From positions 1 through 64,000 of the forward strand of contig NZ_QUBQ01000003.1 of NCBI RefSeq assembly GCF_003388735.1: a stretch of DNA of 64,000 nt, read 5' to 3'. The notes beneath the pieces are model-generated. The model ran no database searches and was not told the origin of the DNA. It worked only from the letters and a program-made list of their open reading frames with translations. Made by a program: the position numbers and the translations under genes. Shown in pieces: positions 18,131-27,310 of this stretch (positions within the stretch are counted from its first letter, which is position 1; every line of letters begins with the position of its first letter). Origin of the DNA: Paenibacillus paeoniae (GTDB taxonomy: Bacteria; Bacillota; Bacilli; Paenibacillales; Paenibacillaceae).

Positions 18131-19081
18131 ATGTTAAGCGACAAGGTGCGTATTTTTTCGGGTTCGTCAAATCCGGTATTGGCTCAGAAAATTAGCAGCG
18201 ATCTGGGGCTGAACCTAGGTGCAATCAAGCTGTCCCGTTTCAAGAGCGGCGAGATCTATGTCCACTACGAAGAAACGATACGGAATTGCGATGTGTTTCT
18301 GGTTCAATCGTTCTCGCATCCCATTAACGAGCACTTCGTTGAATTGCTTGTCATGATTGATGCAGCGAAACGCGCTTCCGCAAGAACAATTAACATTATC
18401 ATGCCGTACTATGGATATGCGCGCCAGGAACGCAAGGCAGCTCCAAGGGAGCCGATCTCGGCGAAAATGCTGGCAGATGTGTTGACGACAGTAGGCGCAA
18501 CGCGCGTCATTACGATCGATCTGCATGCTCCGGCTATTCAAGGCTTCTTCAATATTCCGGTAGACCACATGACGGCGCTGGATCTGATCAGCGACTATCT
18601 GAAGTCCAAGAACATTAAGAACCCGGTTGTCGTTTCACCGGACGCAGGCCGTGCATCCACGGCGGAGAAGCTGGCCAATTACCTGGACACTTCGTTTGCC
18701 ATTATGATCAAGAAACGCCCAGCCCACAATGAATCGTCCATTACACACGTCATCGGCGATGTTGCAGGCCAGACACCGATTATTATTGAAGATCTGATTG
18801 ATACGGGCAATACGATTGTTAATGTTGTCGAGGGCTTGAAAGAAAGAGGCGCTGAGGATGTATACGTCTGCGCGACGCACCCGCTCTTCTCAGGAACCGC
18901 AATTGAGCGTTTAGATCATCCCAATATTAAAGAAGTGATCGTAACCGACTCCATCATGTTGCCGGAGACGACGCCGGAACGCTTCAAGATCCTGTCGGTC
19001 GCGCCTCTTTTAGCGGAAGCGACACGCATTATTTTGGACGGCGGATCGATTAGTACGCTGTTCAAAAACAAAGGCGTATAG
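18131..19081 (+). CDS. prs: Ribose-phosphate pyrophosphokinase
   Basis: A 316-residue enzyme making PRPP from ribose 5-phosphate and ATP. The PRPP loop reads 'EDLIDTGNTI', the ATP-site flexible loop 'YYGYARQERKAAPREPISAK', and 'DLHAPAIQGFF' is the family block. The ATG follows AGGAGG. Placement after the his genes suggests it feeds PRPP to HisG. In most Bacillales a prs copy sits beside glmU, so this may be one of two copies; that cannot be judged here. Confidence 0.93.
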   Translation: MLSDKVRIFSGSSNPVLAQKISSDLGLNLGAIKLSRFKSGEIYVHYEETIRNCDVFLVQSFSHPINEHFVELLVMIDAAKRASARTINIIMPYYGYARQERKAAPREPISAKMLADVLTTVGATRVITIDLHAPAIQGFFNIPVDHMTALDLISDYLKSKNIKNPVVVSPDAGRASTAEKLANYLDTSFAIMIKKRPAHNESSITHVIGDVAGQTPIIIEDLIDTGNTIVNVVEGLKERGAEDVYVCATHPLFSGTAIERLDHPNIKEVIVTDSIMLPETTPERFKILSVAPLLAEATRIILDGGSISTLFKNKGV

Positions 19082-19120
19082 CGCTTATCTGCACCGTAAT
19101 TGCATAGGAATGAAGAGAGA

Positions 19121-19154
19121 ATCGCGGGCGGCCCTTGCTGTCCGCGATCTTTTC
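19121..19154 (+). terminator. Intrinsic terminator after prs
   Basis: ATCGCGGGCGGC (19121-19132) pairs with GCTGTCCGCGAT (19137-19148) with two G-U pairs, followed by CTTTTC. Confidence 0.8.
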
Positions 19155-19184
19155 GACTTTCGGGATATCCAATAATCTTACGTG

Positions 19185-19211
19185 TTGAGTTCCGTGGGGC
19201 TATGGTATAAT
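19185..19211 (+). promoter_or_regulatory. Extended -10 promoter of the TPR-gene leader
   Basis: TATAAT at 19206-19211 is preceded by TGG (extended -10). A -35 candidate lies at 19183-19190 (TGTTGAGT). The predicted start near 19218 gives a leader of about 447 bases before the TPR gene. Confidence 0.65.
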
Positions 19212-19269
19212 CTTAAAAACCGATACAGGTGTGTTTTTTGCTGTTGTAGCCGAAGATGTACGTTATCGT

Positions 19270-19285
19270 GCGCAAAGGTTTGCGC
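19270..19285 (+). repeat. Perfect inverted repeat GCGCAAA-GG-TTTGCGC
   Basis: A perfect palindrome of seven-base arms, or a six-base-pair hairpin with loop AGGT as RNA. It lies about 55 bases into the predicted leader transcript. Confidence 0.8.
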
Positions 19286-19298
19286 TCCGCTGCTGCCC

Positions 19299-19381
19299 TA
19301 TGCTTTCCAAGCAATCACAGAAAACCAGCAGCAACTTTTTTGCAGTTGCCCTATTGCATGTCATCGGACATGGAAAGCATA
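19299..19381 (+). ncRNA. Candidate structured leader RNA with a junction fold
   Basis: An outer helix TATGCTTTCC (19299-19308) with GGAAAGCATA (19372-19381) encloses two hairpins: GCAAC/GTTGC (331-335 with 345-349 of this kilobase) and CATGTC-ATCG-GACATG (19357-19372). The last G can join either the outer helix or the third hairpin. I do not recognise a known riboswitch class. Whether it is a regulator or a chance fold needs comparative evidence. Confidence 0.4.
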
Positions 19382-19453
19382 TACTTTTCGAAGGATACGC
19401 TATATAGATCGATAAAGCTCTACAAAGATAAATAGAGCAAGGCTTGAAATTGC

Positions 19454-19643
19454 GTTGTGCATGCGCAAAACATGACGATGGCCGCCAGGTGGTTGTGCTT
19501 GTCTCCTGCAGGAGCGTGCGCTACACTCTAGGGTTGTTTTGCTCATGCAGAACGTAATTTAACGATAACGAATAGAAACACAGGCTGTTTTGCTTCAGCG
19601 AAACCATGCCAGAACGTACAATTGTGGTTTGCACAAGCAAAAC
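19454..19643 (+). repeat. Four 18-base interrupted palindromes (7-4-7), consensus GTTTTGC-N4-GCAAAAC
   Basis: Copies: 19454-19471 (GTTGTGC/GCAAAAC), 19536-19553 (GTTTTGC/GCAGAAC), 19587-19604 (GTTTTGC/GCGAAAC) and 19626-19643 (GGTTTGC/GCAAAAC). Each has a different four-base centre (ATGC, TCAT, TTCA, ACAA). The last ends 21 bases before the TPR gene start. They could be DNA operators for a dimeric regulator or RNA hairpins in the leader. Confidence 0.75.
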
Positions 19644-19664
19644 ATACAGGGAGGTGCCTTGCGA

Positions 19665-21422
19665 ATGAAGGAAAAGAAACGTATGGCTGTTAATGAAGGA
19701 GCAGGAACCAAGATTATACCTATACAATGGGACGCTACGTTTTTTTTCGAGCGCGCGGTTCGTTCGCTGGATCGATATCATTACGACAAGGCACTGAAGT
19801 ATTTTCGCAGAGCCGTCGAGTATGAACCGGAAAATCCTGTGAATCATTGCAATATGGCGGGCATTATGTCAGAGATGGGCAATTACAAGGAGTCCAATGA
19901 GATTCTGAAGTGGATCATTGAGGAGCTTGACCCGGAGATGACCGAATGCCACTTCTATATGGCGAATAACTTTGCCAATATGGAAATGTACGAATTGGCC
20001 GAGCAGTCGCTGGTCCAGTATTTGCAAGAGGATGCGGAAGGGCATTATTTGGATGAGGCGGAAGAGATGATGGGGCTGCTCCAGTATGAGCTGGAGAGAC
20101 CCGCGCCGTTAAAAAATATTAAATCCCGTCAAGGGATGATTGAGCACGATCAAGCACGATCGTTGCTGGAGGAAGGGAAGTTTACCGAGGCTGTTCGCAT
20201 TCTGGAAGAGATTGCGGAGCAGCAGCCCGACTTCCTTGCAGCACGCAACAATCTCGCGCTGGCGTATTATTATATGGGATTATTCGAAAAGGCCAAGACT
20301 TGTATCCAGGGCGTATTGGAGCATGAGCCGGGCAATCTTCACGCCTTGTGCAACCTCGCGATCTTCTATCAACATGAGGAAGATATCGAAAGCTTGAAAG
20401 GGCTGACCGCATTGCTGGTCAAAACCGTGCCGTTCCATCAGGAGCATGCATTTAAGTTGGCGACCACAATGGGAATACTAGGGGAGCATGATGTCGCTCG
20501 CCGTCACTTCATGAGATTGATCAAAGACGGGGAAGCGCAACAGGACCCATGTCTGCATCATTATGCGGCTGTGGCTGCCTTTAATTCAGGACGGCTGAAT
20601 GACGCTGAGCGTTTATGGAGGGGAACGATGAAGCTGGATCCCGCCTCTGGTGTGGCCCATTACTACTTGGAGCAGCTTCAGCTCATCCGCAGCGGAGAAG
20701 CGGCCTCGCCCCTAAGCTATCATTACCATCTGCCGTTCGAGGAGCAGTTCAAGCTATGGGAGAAATCAACGGATGGGATGCCAGATCATCTGAAGCGCGA
20801 TCCGCTTGTTCGTTCGTCCTTCTTCTGGGCGCTGCGTCATGGCGATAAGCATACGAAGCTGCAAGTAATTCAAGCTTTCGGCATGATTGCCGATAATGAA
20901 GTGAAGGATGTGCTTCGCGCATTCCTGTTAGAGCCGGAGGAAGACGATTATTTGAAAAAGATTGCGGTGTTCGTGCTTCGTACGATGGGCGTTCAGGAGC
21001 CGCTTCAAGTTGTGCTGGAGGGTAAGGAGACGGTCATTGAGCCGAACCGTGTACCGTCCAGACTGCCGGAATGGGATGATAAGTGGGAAGCGGTGGCCCA
21101 GGCGGCTATTAGCCGCATGAGCAAGCATTATGATCTTGTTCAGCAGCATGATATGATGACCCTATGGGTTGAATTTCTAACCAGGGTCTATCCCAATGTT
21201 CCAAAGCTCGCGAAGCCGGAGGGGTGGGCGGCAGCACTGGAATATTTGACAGCCAAGATGCATCGCCGCGCGATATCTTATCATGAGGTATCGCTTCGAT
21301 ACGGAACCTCCATAGCAACGGTTAGCAAGCATGTGAAGCTGATCGACGAGGCTTGCGGCATTAAGGAGAAGATGAAGTCCATCAACTCTGTATTTTTCTC
21401 GCAGCAACCAAAAGAAGACTAA
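19665..21422 (+). CDS. Tetratricopeptide repeat protein with C-terminal helix-turn-helix
   Basis: A 585-residue protein. Several TPR units occur in about residues 25-330 ('YDKALKYFRRAVEYEPENPV', 'GKFTEAVRILEEIAEQQPDF', 'GLFEKAKTCIQGVLEHEPGN'). A middle part carries 'RDPLVRSSFFWALRHGDKHT'. The last 50 residues contain an HTH-like segment ('SYHEVSLRYGTSIATVSKHV'), so it could bind DNA. Start: ATG at 19665; an in-frame TTG at 19659 is closer to GGGAGG and remains possible. It occupies the place of Bacillus yvcD before trxB. Its cellular role is unknown to me. Confidence 0.85.
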   Translation: MKEKKRMAVNEGAGTKIIPIQWDATFFFERAVRSLDRYHYDKALKYFRRAVEYEPENPVNHCNMAGIMSEMGNYKESNEILKWIIEELDPEMTECHFYMANNFANMEMYELAEQSLVQYLQEDAEGHYLDEAEEMMGLLQYELERPAPLKNIKSRQGMIEHDQARSLLEEGKFTEAVRILEEIAEQQPDFLAARNNLALAYYYMGLFEKAKTCIQGVLEHEPGNLHALCNLAIFYQHEEDIESLKGLTALLVKTVPFHQEHAFKLATTMGILGEHDVARRHFMRLIKDGEAQQDPCLHHYAAVAAFNSGRLNDAERLWRGTMKLDPASGVAHYYLEQLQLIRSGEAASPLSYHYHLPFEEQFKLWEKSTDGMPDHLKRDPLVRSSFFWALRHGDKHTKLQVIQAFGMIADNEVKDVLRAFLLEPEEDDYLKKIAVFVLRTMGVQEPLQVVLEGKETVIEPNRVPSRLPEWDDKWEAVAQAAISRMSKHYDLVQQHDMMTLWVEFLTRVYPNVPKLAKPEGWAAALEYLTAKMHRRAISYHEVSLRYGTSIATVSKHVKLIDEACGIKEKMKSINSVFFSQQPKED

Positions 21423-21443
21423 TCTGATCATGAGGTGAAGCAG

Positions 21444-22391
21444 ATGTACAAATCCATTATTATCGGTACGGGTCCTGCTGGACTGACGGCTGCTATCTAC
21501 TTGGCGCGCGCCAATATGAATCCGCTTATTATCGAAGGACCTGAGCCGGGCGGCCAACTGACAACTACGACGGATGTGGAAAATTTCCCAGGCTTCCCGG
21601 AAGGCATCATGGGACCGGAGCTAATGGACAATATGCGTAAACAAGCGGAGCGCTTCGGCGCGAAGTTTATCACGGGCTGGGTGAACAGCGTGGATATGTC
21701 GCAGCGTCCATTCAAGCTTCAAGTAGAGGGACAAGGCGAGATCGTAGGCGAAAGCCTGATCATCTCTACCGGCGCTTCCGCGAAGTATCTTGGCATCCCA
21801 GGCGAGAAGGACAATGTGGGCAAGGGCGTCAGCACATGCGCGACATGCGACGGCTTCTTCTTCCGTGGGAAGAAGATTATCGTAGTAGGCGGCGGCGACT
21901 CCGCGATGGAGGAAGCCAGCTTCCTGACTCGTTTCGCGACGAATGTCGAGCTGGTCAATCGCCGTACGGAGCTGCGGGCATCGAAGATCATGCAGGATCG
22001 CGCACGCGAGAATGAGAAGATCGGCTGGAGCCTTAACCGCACGCCGGTTGAAGTTGTGGCGAACGGTATGGGCGTTACTGGCCTGAAGGTCAAGAACAAT
22101 GAGACGGGCGAAGAAGAAGTCATCGAGACGAACGGCATCTTCATCGCGATCGGCCATACGCCGAATACGAAGTTCCTCGGCGGCCAAATCGACACCGATG
22201 AGCAGGGCTATATTCAAGTAAAGCCGGGAACATCCGAGACGAATGTGCCGGGCGTGTTCGCTTGCGGCGACGTGCAGGACAACAAGTATCGCCAAGCGAT
22301 TACAGCAGCAGGCAGCGGCTGCATGGCGGCGCTCGACTGCGAGCGTTTCCTGGAGGGGCATGTTACGCACGATTGGAGCCAATCGCTTTAA
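21444..22391 (+). CDS. trxB: Thioredoxin reductase
   Basis: A 315-residue FAD flavoprotein that reduces thioredoxin with NADPH. FAD site 'GTGPAGLTAAIYLARA', redox pair Cys132/Cys135 in 'CATCDGFF', NADPH site 'VVGGGDSAMEEA', and C-terminal FAD block 'GVFACGDVQD'. The ATG at 21444 follows TGAGGTGA; a GTG nine bases upstream overlaps that site. It follows the TPR gene by 21 bases and is probably co-transcribed. Confidence 0.96.
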   Translation: MYKSIIIGTGPAGLTAAIYLARANMNPLIIEGPEPGGQLTTTTDVENFPGFPEGIMGPELMDNMRKQAERFGAKFITGWVNSVDMSQRPFKLQVEGQGEIVGESLIISTGASAKYLGIPGEKDNVGKGVSTCATCDGFFFRGKKIIVVGGGDSAMEEASFLTRFATNVELVNRRTELRASKIMQDRARENEKIGWSLNRTPVEVVANGMGVTGLKVKNNETGEEEVIETNGIFIAIGHTPNTKFLGGQIDTDEQGYIQVKPGTSETNVPGVFACGDVQDNKYRQAITAAGSGCMAALDCERFLEGHVTHDWSQSL

Positions 22392-22408
22392 GTTATTGAA
22401 GCAAGCGG

Positions 22409-22446
22409 AAAGGACTGCGGGGTTGATTCCAATCCGGCAGTCCTTT
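22409..22446 (+). terminator. Intrinsic terminator after trxB
   Basis: AAGGACTGC pairs with GCAGTCCTT around 22409-22445, ending in TTTT. Confidence 0.8.
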
Positions 22447-22519
22447 TCATATACAATTGAAAAATCATCTCTCCTCCCAATTGTTAAGTGTTACAATATT
22501 TGGAGAAGGGAGTGGGGTG

Positions 22520-23179
22520 ATGCTTGTAACTTCAAGGCGGATGATGATCGGAGTCGTCGTTTTATTAATGGTAGTCATGTTACCGCAATGGATAAATGAA
22601 TCGAGGGAACAAGAGGTTCCAAGCTTGAACGCGGAGCAAATCGAGAGTCTAAGAGTAGAGTACCCTTTGTATAACCAAATGCCTCCACTATATGACGGAA
22701 GATTGCCGAGTTTTGAAGAGATCGTCCATAGATCAGAGTCGTTGGTCTTAGCAGAGGTTGTTCAAGCTTTGTCTGATACGGAATTCGTGTTGTCGAATCC
22801 TCTAGCAGATAATCCTGAATGGAACGAAAAAAAGACACGATTGGGCCTTGAGGACGCGGTTCTCGCATACGAGCGCTATGAACTAAGCGTGATCCGGTTT
22901 ATCGCAGGCAAGGAGATAGAAGGGCGCTTCATCCTTCTTAGCCTGCCATGGAATAGTGGGTATGAGCCACAGTACAAACCAGGGATGAAGGTTATTCTGC
23001 CATTAGGTCCGGAGAGTGGGGATCGGGCTGGGATGTATAGCACATCAAAATTCGGGTTTTTTTATGTAATAGATGATACGAATGTCCTGACTGCGGTTGA
23101 ACACAGCTCGATCGATCGATGGAACGGGGAGCCTGTCTCTAAGGTGATTCAAGCGATACAAGAAATGAAGAAAACATGA
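22520..23179 (+). CDS. Membrane-anchored protein of unknown function
   Basis: A 219-residue protein with an N-terminal hydrophobic segment (about 7-24, 'MMIGVVVLLMVVMLPQW') and a predicted extracellular body. No cysteine lipobox is present, so it is probably anchored or secreted. The body ('SFEEIVHRSESLVLAEVVQA', later 'YKPGMKVILPLGPESG') looks like a small beta-rich domain, but I cannot assign a family. Start: ATG at 22520, preceded by AAGGGAGTGGGG; the longer frame from 22457 runs through the trxB terminator region. It stands alone between two terminator/promoter regions. Confidence 0.65.
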   Translation: MLVTSRRMMIGVVVLLMVVMLPQWINESREQEVPSLNAEQIESLRVEYPLYNQMPPLYDGRLPSFEEIVHRSESLVLAEVVQALSDTEFVLSNPLADNPEWNEKKTRLGLEDAVLAYERYELSVIRFIAGKEIEGRFILLSLPWNSGYEPQYKPGMKVILPLGPESGDRAGMYSTSKFGFFYVIDDTNVLTAVEHSSIDRWNGEPVSKVIQAIQEMKKT

Positions 23180-23336
23180 TGTCAGCGGGGTATTCGCACC
23201 GTCGGCGTCTGCTAGAGCGAGAAGGCTCAAGAGCGTCTCGGATTCGGTGTGAAAAGGGTTGTTTTGCGATGTGAAATGTCAGCTGTAATGCGGCAAATGG
23301 GCTCTTTTTGCAAGAGTTCGGAGTGTTGGATTGCGC

Positions 23337-23365
23337 TTGACCGAAGCGGTTACAACGCTTATAGT
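23337..23365 (+). promoter_or_regulatory. Probable sigma-A promoter of the glucokinase operon
   Basis: TTGACC (23337-23342) and TATAGT (23360-23365) have a 17-base spacer. The start codon of glcK is 42 bases further on. Confidence 0.75.
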
Positions 23366-23407
23366 TGGAACAGAGAACGTTAACTTTATGGATGAGGTGG
23401 CTTTGTC

Positions 23408-24358
23408 ATGTCTGAGAAGATTTACATTGGAGTCGATGTCGGCGGTACTACGATCAAGGTAGGCATCTGCGATGCGGAGGGACATTTGCTCCACACGTTT
23501 GAAGGGCCGACAGGAACAGGTAAAGGAACGGACGTCATCCTTCATAATATTGCGAATTATGCACGGGAGATAGTGAAAGAGTCGCCTTTCGAATGGGAAC
23601 AGGTTGAGGGTGTGGGCGTAGGTATTGCCGGCTTCCTTGATATCCCTAGAGGCTTTGTGAAGTTTTCTGCAAACCTATACATTGAAAATACGGATCTGAG
23701 AGGCTTCCTGGAGCAAGAATTGCAGAAGCCGATCAAGGTCAATAATGATGCTAACGTGGCGGCGCTTGGCGAAGCATGGGCAGGAGCGGGCAAAGGCATC
23801 GACAACTGCGTATGTTATACGCTGGGTACTGGCGTAGGCGGAGGCATTATTATCGGCGGCCGTATCGTAGAAGGCTTCGCAAGTATGGCGGGCGAGCTTG
23901 GCCACGCCGCAATTGTGCCTGATCTGGAAGCGATTCAGTGCGGCTGCGGCAAGATGGGCTGCCTGGAGACCGTATCCTCCGCTACGGGTATTATCCGTAT
24001 GGCGAAGGATGCCGTAGAGCGCGGAGATCGTACGACATTGTCGAGTCTTGAAGTGATTACGGCAAAGGATGTTGTCGATGCAGCCAAAGTCGGTGACGAA
24101 GTGGCGGCACGCATCGTGAGCCGTGCAGCATTCTATCTGGGCAAATCGATGGCGACGCTTGCTATCTTGCTAAACCCGCAATATTTCATTATCGGTGGCG
24201 GCGTCTCCAAAGCAGGCGACTTCCTGTTCGACCAAATTCGTGAAGTATTCGAGAAGTACACACTGGAGCAGGCTAAGGAAGGCGTGAAAATCGTTCCGGC
24301 TACGCTGGGCAATAACGCTGGCATTGTTGGAGCGGCAGGACTTATTCTAAGAGGATAG
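23408..24358 (+). CDS. glcK: ROK-family glucokinase
   Basis: A 316-residue ATP-dependent glucose kinase. N-terminal phosphate motif 'GVDVGGTTIKVG', sugar-binding 'NNDANVAALGEAWAGAG', and the ROK zinc motif 'CGCGKMGCLE'. It provides glucose 6-phosphate from glucose freed by glycosidases or imported without the phosphotransferase system. The ATG follows GATGAGGTGG. The rapZ gene begins 12 bases after its stop, so glcK-rapZ-yvcK-whiA likely form one transcript. Confidence 0.94.
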   Translation: MSEKIYIGVDVGGTTIKVGICDAEGHLLHTFEGPTGTGKGTDVILHNIANYAREIVKESPFEWEQVEGVGVGIAGFLDIPRGFVKFSANLYIENTDLRGFLEQELQKPIKVNNDANVAALGEAWAGAGKGIDNCVCYTLGTGVGGGIIIGGRIVEGFASMAGELGHAAIVPDLEAIQCGCGKMGCLETVSSATGIIRMAKDAVERGDRTTLSSLEVITAKDVVDAAKVGDEVAARIVSRAAFYLGKSMATLAILLNPQYFIIGGGVSKAGDFLFDQIREVFEKYTLEQAKEGVKIVPATLGNNAGIVGAAGLILRG

Positions 24359-24370
24359 TAGGTGTCTCTC

Positions 24371-25258
24371 ATGGAATCGACAGCAACATTGGCGAAGCTT
24401 GTCATAATTACCGGTATGTCGGGTGCGGGCAAAACAATCGCTGTCCAGAGCCTTGAGGATCTCGGTTTCTTCTGTGTTGATAATCTGCCTCCGGTACTCA
24501 TTCCGAAGTTTGCAGAATTAATCGAGCAGTCAAATGGTAAGATAGGAAAAGTAGCGCTCGTGATTGATCTTCGCGGCCGGGAGTTTTTCACTGCGCTGGC
24601 GGAGTCGTTGGCGTATATTAAAGAACATCATACGATCAGTTGTGAGATTCTGTTCCTGGACGCGACGGACGAGGTGCTGGTGCAGCGTTATAAGGAAAGC
24701 CGTCGCCGTCACCCGCTTGCGCCGCAAGGCTTGCCACTCGACGGCATTCACAATGAGCGTCGTTTGTTGGAGGACTTGAAGGGTTCTGCCTCGCAAGTTA
24801 TAGACACAAGCATCCTGAAGCCGCTTCAATTGAAAGAGCGGATTATTAATCATTTTACCCATCTGGAGCAAAGCAGCTTGTCGGTCAATGTGACCTCGTT
24901 CGGCTTTAAGTACGGTATTCCAATCGACGCCGATCTGATCTATGATGTTCGATTTTTGCCGAACCCGCATTATGTGGAGCATCTGCGCCCTAATACGGGA
25001 CAAAATCCGGATGTTTATGAATACGTGATGAAGTGGCCGGAAACCCAACAGTTTCTGACCAAGCTTCTTGATATGCTGCAATTCCTGATACCTCTCTACC
25101 GTAAGGAAGGGAAGAGCCAAGTAGTGATTGGCATTGGCTGTACGGGCGGAAAGCACCGCTCCGTCGCCATCGCGGAATATTTAGGCCGCATGCTTGGCAG
25201 CAGCGATACGGAGCGGGTGCGTGTCAGCCACCGCGATTCCGAGCGAGATAAGCACTGA
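24371..25258 (+). CDS. rapZ: RapZ/YvcJ nucleotide-binding protein
   Basis: A 295-residue P-loop protein. Walker A reads 'GMSGAGKT' (about 15-22), and the C-terminal domain has '[20 protein letters not shown]' and '[16 protein letters not shown]', typical of RapZ. Enterobacterial RapZ is an RNA-binding adaptor for GlmZ; in Bacillus the homologue binds GTP and its role is less clear. Start: ATG at 24371 rather than the GTG nine bases earlier, judged by distance from AGGTG. It is part of the conserved rapZ-yvcK-whiA cluster. Confidence 0.93.
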   Translation: MESTATLAKLVIITGMSGAGKTIAVQSLEDLGFFCVDNLPPVLIPKFAELIEQSNGKIGKVALVIDLRGREFFTALAESLAYIKEHHTISCEILFLDATDEVLVQRYKESRRRHPLAPQGLPLDGIHNERRLLEDLKGSASQVIDTSILKPLQLKERIINHFTHLEQSSLSVNVTSFGFKYGIPIDADLIYDVRFLPNPHYVEHLRPNTGQNPDVYEYVMKWPETQQFLTKLLDMLQFLIPLYRKEGKSQVVIGIGCTGGKHRSVAIAEYLGRMLGSSDTERVRVSHRDSERDKH

Positions 25259-25272
25259 CACGGGGTGAGAGT

Positions 25273-26259
25273 ATGCAGACCATACAGAAAATAGTCAGGC
25301 GTCCCAAAATTGTCGTGATCGGCGGCGGTACGGGACTGTCTGTCATGTTGCGGGGGTTGAAGGAGAAGCCGCTCGACATTACAGCTATCGTCACGGTAGC
25401 CGATGATGGCGGCAGCTCGGGTATTCTGCGCAATGAGCTGCAGATTCCTCCCCCTGGAGACATCCGTAACGTTCTGACGGCGCTTGCGGATGCGGAACCA
25501 CTTCTTACTGAAGTACTCAAGTATCGGTTCCCCCACGGTACTGGGCTGGCGGGGCATAGCCTTGGCAATTTGATGCTGGCAGCGATGACGGATATCTCTG
25601 GAGACTTCGTGTCGGGCATCCGTCAACTCAGCCAGGTGCTTGCGGTCAAGGGACGAGTGCTGCCTGCCGCAGAAAGAGCCATTGTGCTGAAAGCGGAGAT
25701 GGCTGACGGGACGATTATTACGGGGGAATCGAGGATTCCGAAGGCGGGTCAAGCGATTAAGCGTGTGTTCCTGGAACCGGCTGACGTGGAACCGCTGGCT
25801 GAGGCAGTCGAGGCGATCGAGAGCGCAGATGCGATTCTGATCGGCCCAGGCAGTCTCTATACGAGTATTATGCCGAACCTGATTGTGCCGAAGCTGGCCC
25901 AAGCAATCGTGGAGTCGGAAGCAGTGAAACTGTTCGTCTGCAACGTCATGACACAGCCTGGCGAGACGGACAATTATTCAGTCAGCAATCATTTGGATGC
26001 GATTCATGCGCATATCGGTCATCATTTATTCGATTATGTTATTGTGAATGACGGTGAAATTCCGCCGCAGGTGGAGAGCCAGTACGCGGAGCTGGGCGCA
26101 AAAGCGGTTCATCTCGACATGGCAGAGGTTGAAAGCAGAGGCTATAAAGTAATTGCCGACAGGCTTGTGCTGTTTCGAAAGTTTCTGCGCCATGACGCGG
26201 AACGTTTAAGCCATCATATTTATAAGCTAGTGGAGAACTGGATGTTAAGAAAGAGGTGA
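25273..26259 (+). CDS. yvcK: Gluconeogenesis factor YvcK/MgfK family
   Basis: A 328-residue CofD-like protein that binds UDP-sugars and is needed for normal growth and cell shape on gluconeogenic carbon in Bacillus. Conserved blocks: 'VVIGGGTGLSVMLRGLK', 'VTVADDGGSSGILRNE', 'PPGDIRNVLTALAD', 'ILIGPGSLYTSIMPNL'. The ATG follows GGGGTGAGAG. It lies 14 bases after rapZ and 6 bases before whiA. Confidence 0.94.
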   Translation: MQTIQKIVRRPKIVVIGGGTGLSVMLRGLKEKPLDITAIVTVADDGGSSGILRNELQIPPPGDIRNVLTALADAEPLLTEVLKYRFPHGTGLAGHSLGNLMLAAMTDISGDFVSGIRQLSQVLAVKGRVLPAAERAIVLKAEMADGTIITGESRIPKAGQAIKRVFLEPADVEPLAEAVEAIESADAILIGPGSLYTSIMPNLIVPKLAQAIVESEAVKLFVCNVMTQPGETDNYSVSNHLDAIHAHIGHHLFDYVIVNDGEIPPQVESQYAELGAKAVHLDMAEVESRGYKVIADRLVLFRKFLRHDAERLSHHIYKLVENWMLRKR

Positions 26260-26265
26260 GGAAGA

Positions 26266-27207
26266 ATGTCTTTTGCGGCGCAGACCAAGAAGGAACTGAC
26301 GTTAATCGAATCGGACAGCTGTTGTGAGCGTGCCGAGTTATCGGCCCTTATCCGGATGAACGGTTCGGTCAGCCTATCCAGCCGCAAGGTCGTTCTGGAC
26401 ATCTCGACGGAGAACGCGGCCATTGCCAGAAGAATATATACCTTGATCAAAAAGCATTTTGACGTGCACGTAGAGCTTCTTGTTCGCAAAAAGATGCGGC
26501 TGAAGAAAAATAATGTGTATATCGTGCGTATGCCGACTCAAGTGCAAGAGATACTTAGTGAGCTTTGCATCGTATCCGAAGGTTTTATGTTCAACGACGG
26601 TATCGATAGGGATATCGTACGTAAGCCTTGCTGCAAGCGATCATATCTGAGGGGAGCATTCCTCGCAGGGGGTTCGGTCAACAATCCGGAGGGCTCTTCT
26701 TACCATCTGGAGATTTCATCGATGTATGAGCAGCATTGCGGCGCGCTTGTGGACCTTGCGAATAAGTTCGATCTGAATGCGCGATGTATTGAACGCAAGA
26801 AGGGTTTCATCTTCTATATCAAAGAAGGTGAAAAAATTATCGAGCTGCTCAACATTATCGGAGCTCATCAAGCGCTGTTCAAATTCGAGGATGTACGAAT
26901 TATGCGCGATATGCGCAACTCGGTCAATCGGATCGTGAACTGCGAGACGGCGAATCTGAACAAAACGATCGGGGCAGCCGTAAGACAAATTGAAAATATC
27001 AAGCTGCTACAGAGGGAGATTGGACTGGAAAGCCTGCCTGAGAAACTGCGTGAAGTGGCGGAAATCAGACTTCAGCATCCGGATCTGAACCTGACAGAAG
27101 TGGGCGAGATGCTTCGCGGGAAGGTCAGTAAATCCGGTGTCAATCATCGACTTCGCAAAATCGACGATTTGGCTGAAAAAATCCGAGGCGGTTCAACTTT
27201 TGCCTAG
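26266..27207 (+). CDS. whiA: WhiA family DNA-binding protein
   Basis: A 313-residue protein with an N-terminal LAGLIDADG-derived domain ('[20 protein letters not shown]') and a C-terminal HTH ('[20 protein letters not shown]'). In actinomycetes it controls sporulation; in Bacillus it influences division and chromosome segregation without clear transcriptional targets. The gene is coupled to yvcK by a six-base gap and its ATG follows AGAGGTGAGG. Confidence 0.95.
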   Translation: MSFAAQTKKELTLIESDSCCERAELSALIRMNGSVSLSSRKVVLDISTENAAIARRIYTLIKKHFDVHVELLVRKKMRLKKNNVYIVRMPTQVQEILSELCIVSEGFMFNDGIDRDIVRKPCCKRSYLRGAFLAGGSVNNPEGSSYHLEISSMYEQHCGALVDLANKFDLNARCIERKKGFIFYIKEGEKIIELLNIIGAHQALFKFEDVRIMRDMRNSVNRIVNCETANLNKTIGAAVRQIENIKLLQREIGLESLPEKLREVAEIRLQHPDLNLTEVGEMLRGKVSKSGVNHRLRKIDDLAEKIRGGSTFA

Positions 27208-27224
27208 TGCAACGGCTTGTATGA

Positions 27225-27233
27225 TGATATAAT
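27225..27233 (+). promoter_or_regulatory. Possible extended -10 promoter of the HPr-like gene
   Basis: TGA-TATAAT lies just after the whiA stop, 78 bases before the next start codon. No good -35 box is visible. Confidence 0.4.
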
Positions 27234-27310
27234 AAGGTGTAATTGGCTTATATTAATCAACATTTCCCATGTGATAAAGCTTTTAGTAAAATATAGGGGG
27301 TAAGATTTCC

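Noticed and set aside
19182..19415. Small protein of 77 residues in the TPR-gene leader
   Set aside because: Cys/Arg-rich translation without a ribosome site, and it begins at the -35 region of the predicted promoter.
23045..23230. Small minus-strand frame after the unknown membrane gene
   Set aside because: It overlaps the coding sequence on the other strand and has no similarity or ribosome site.
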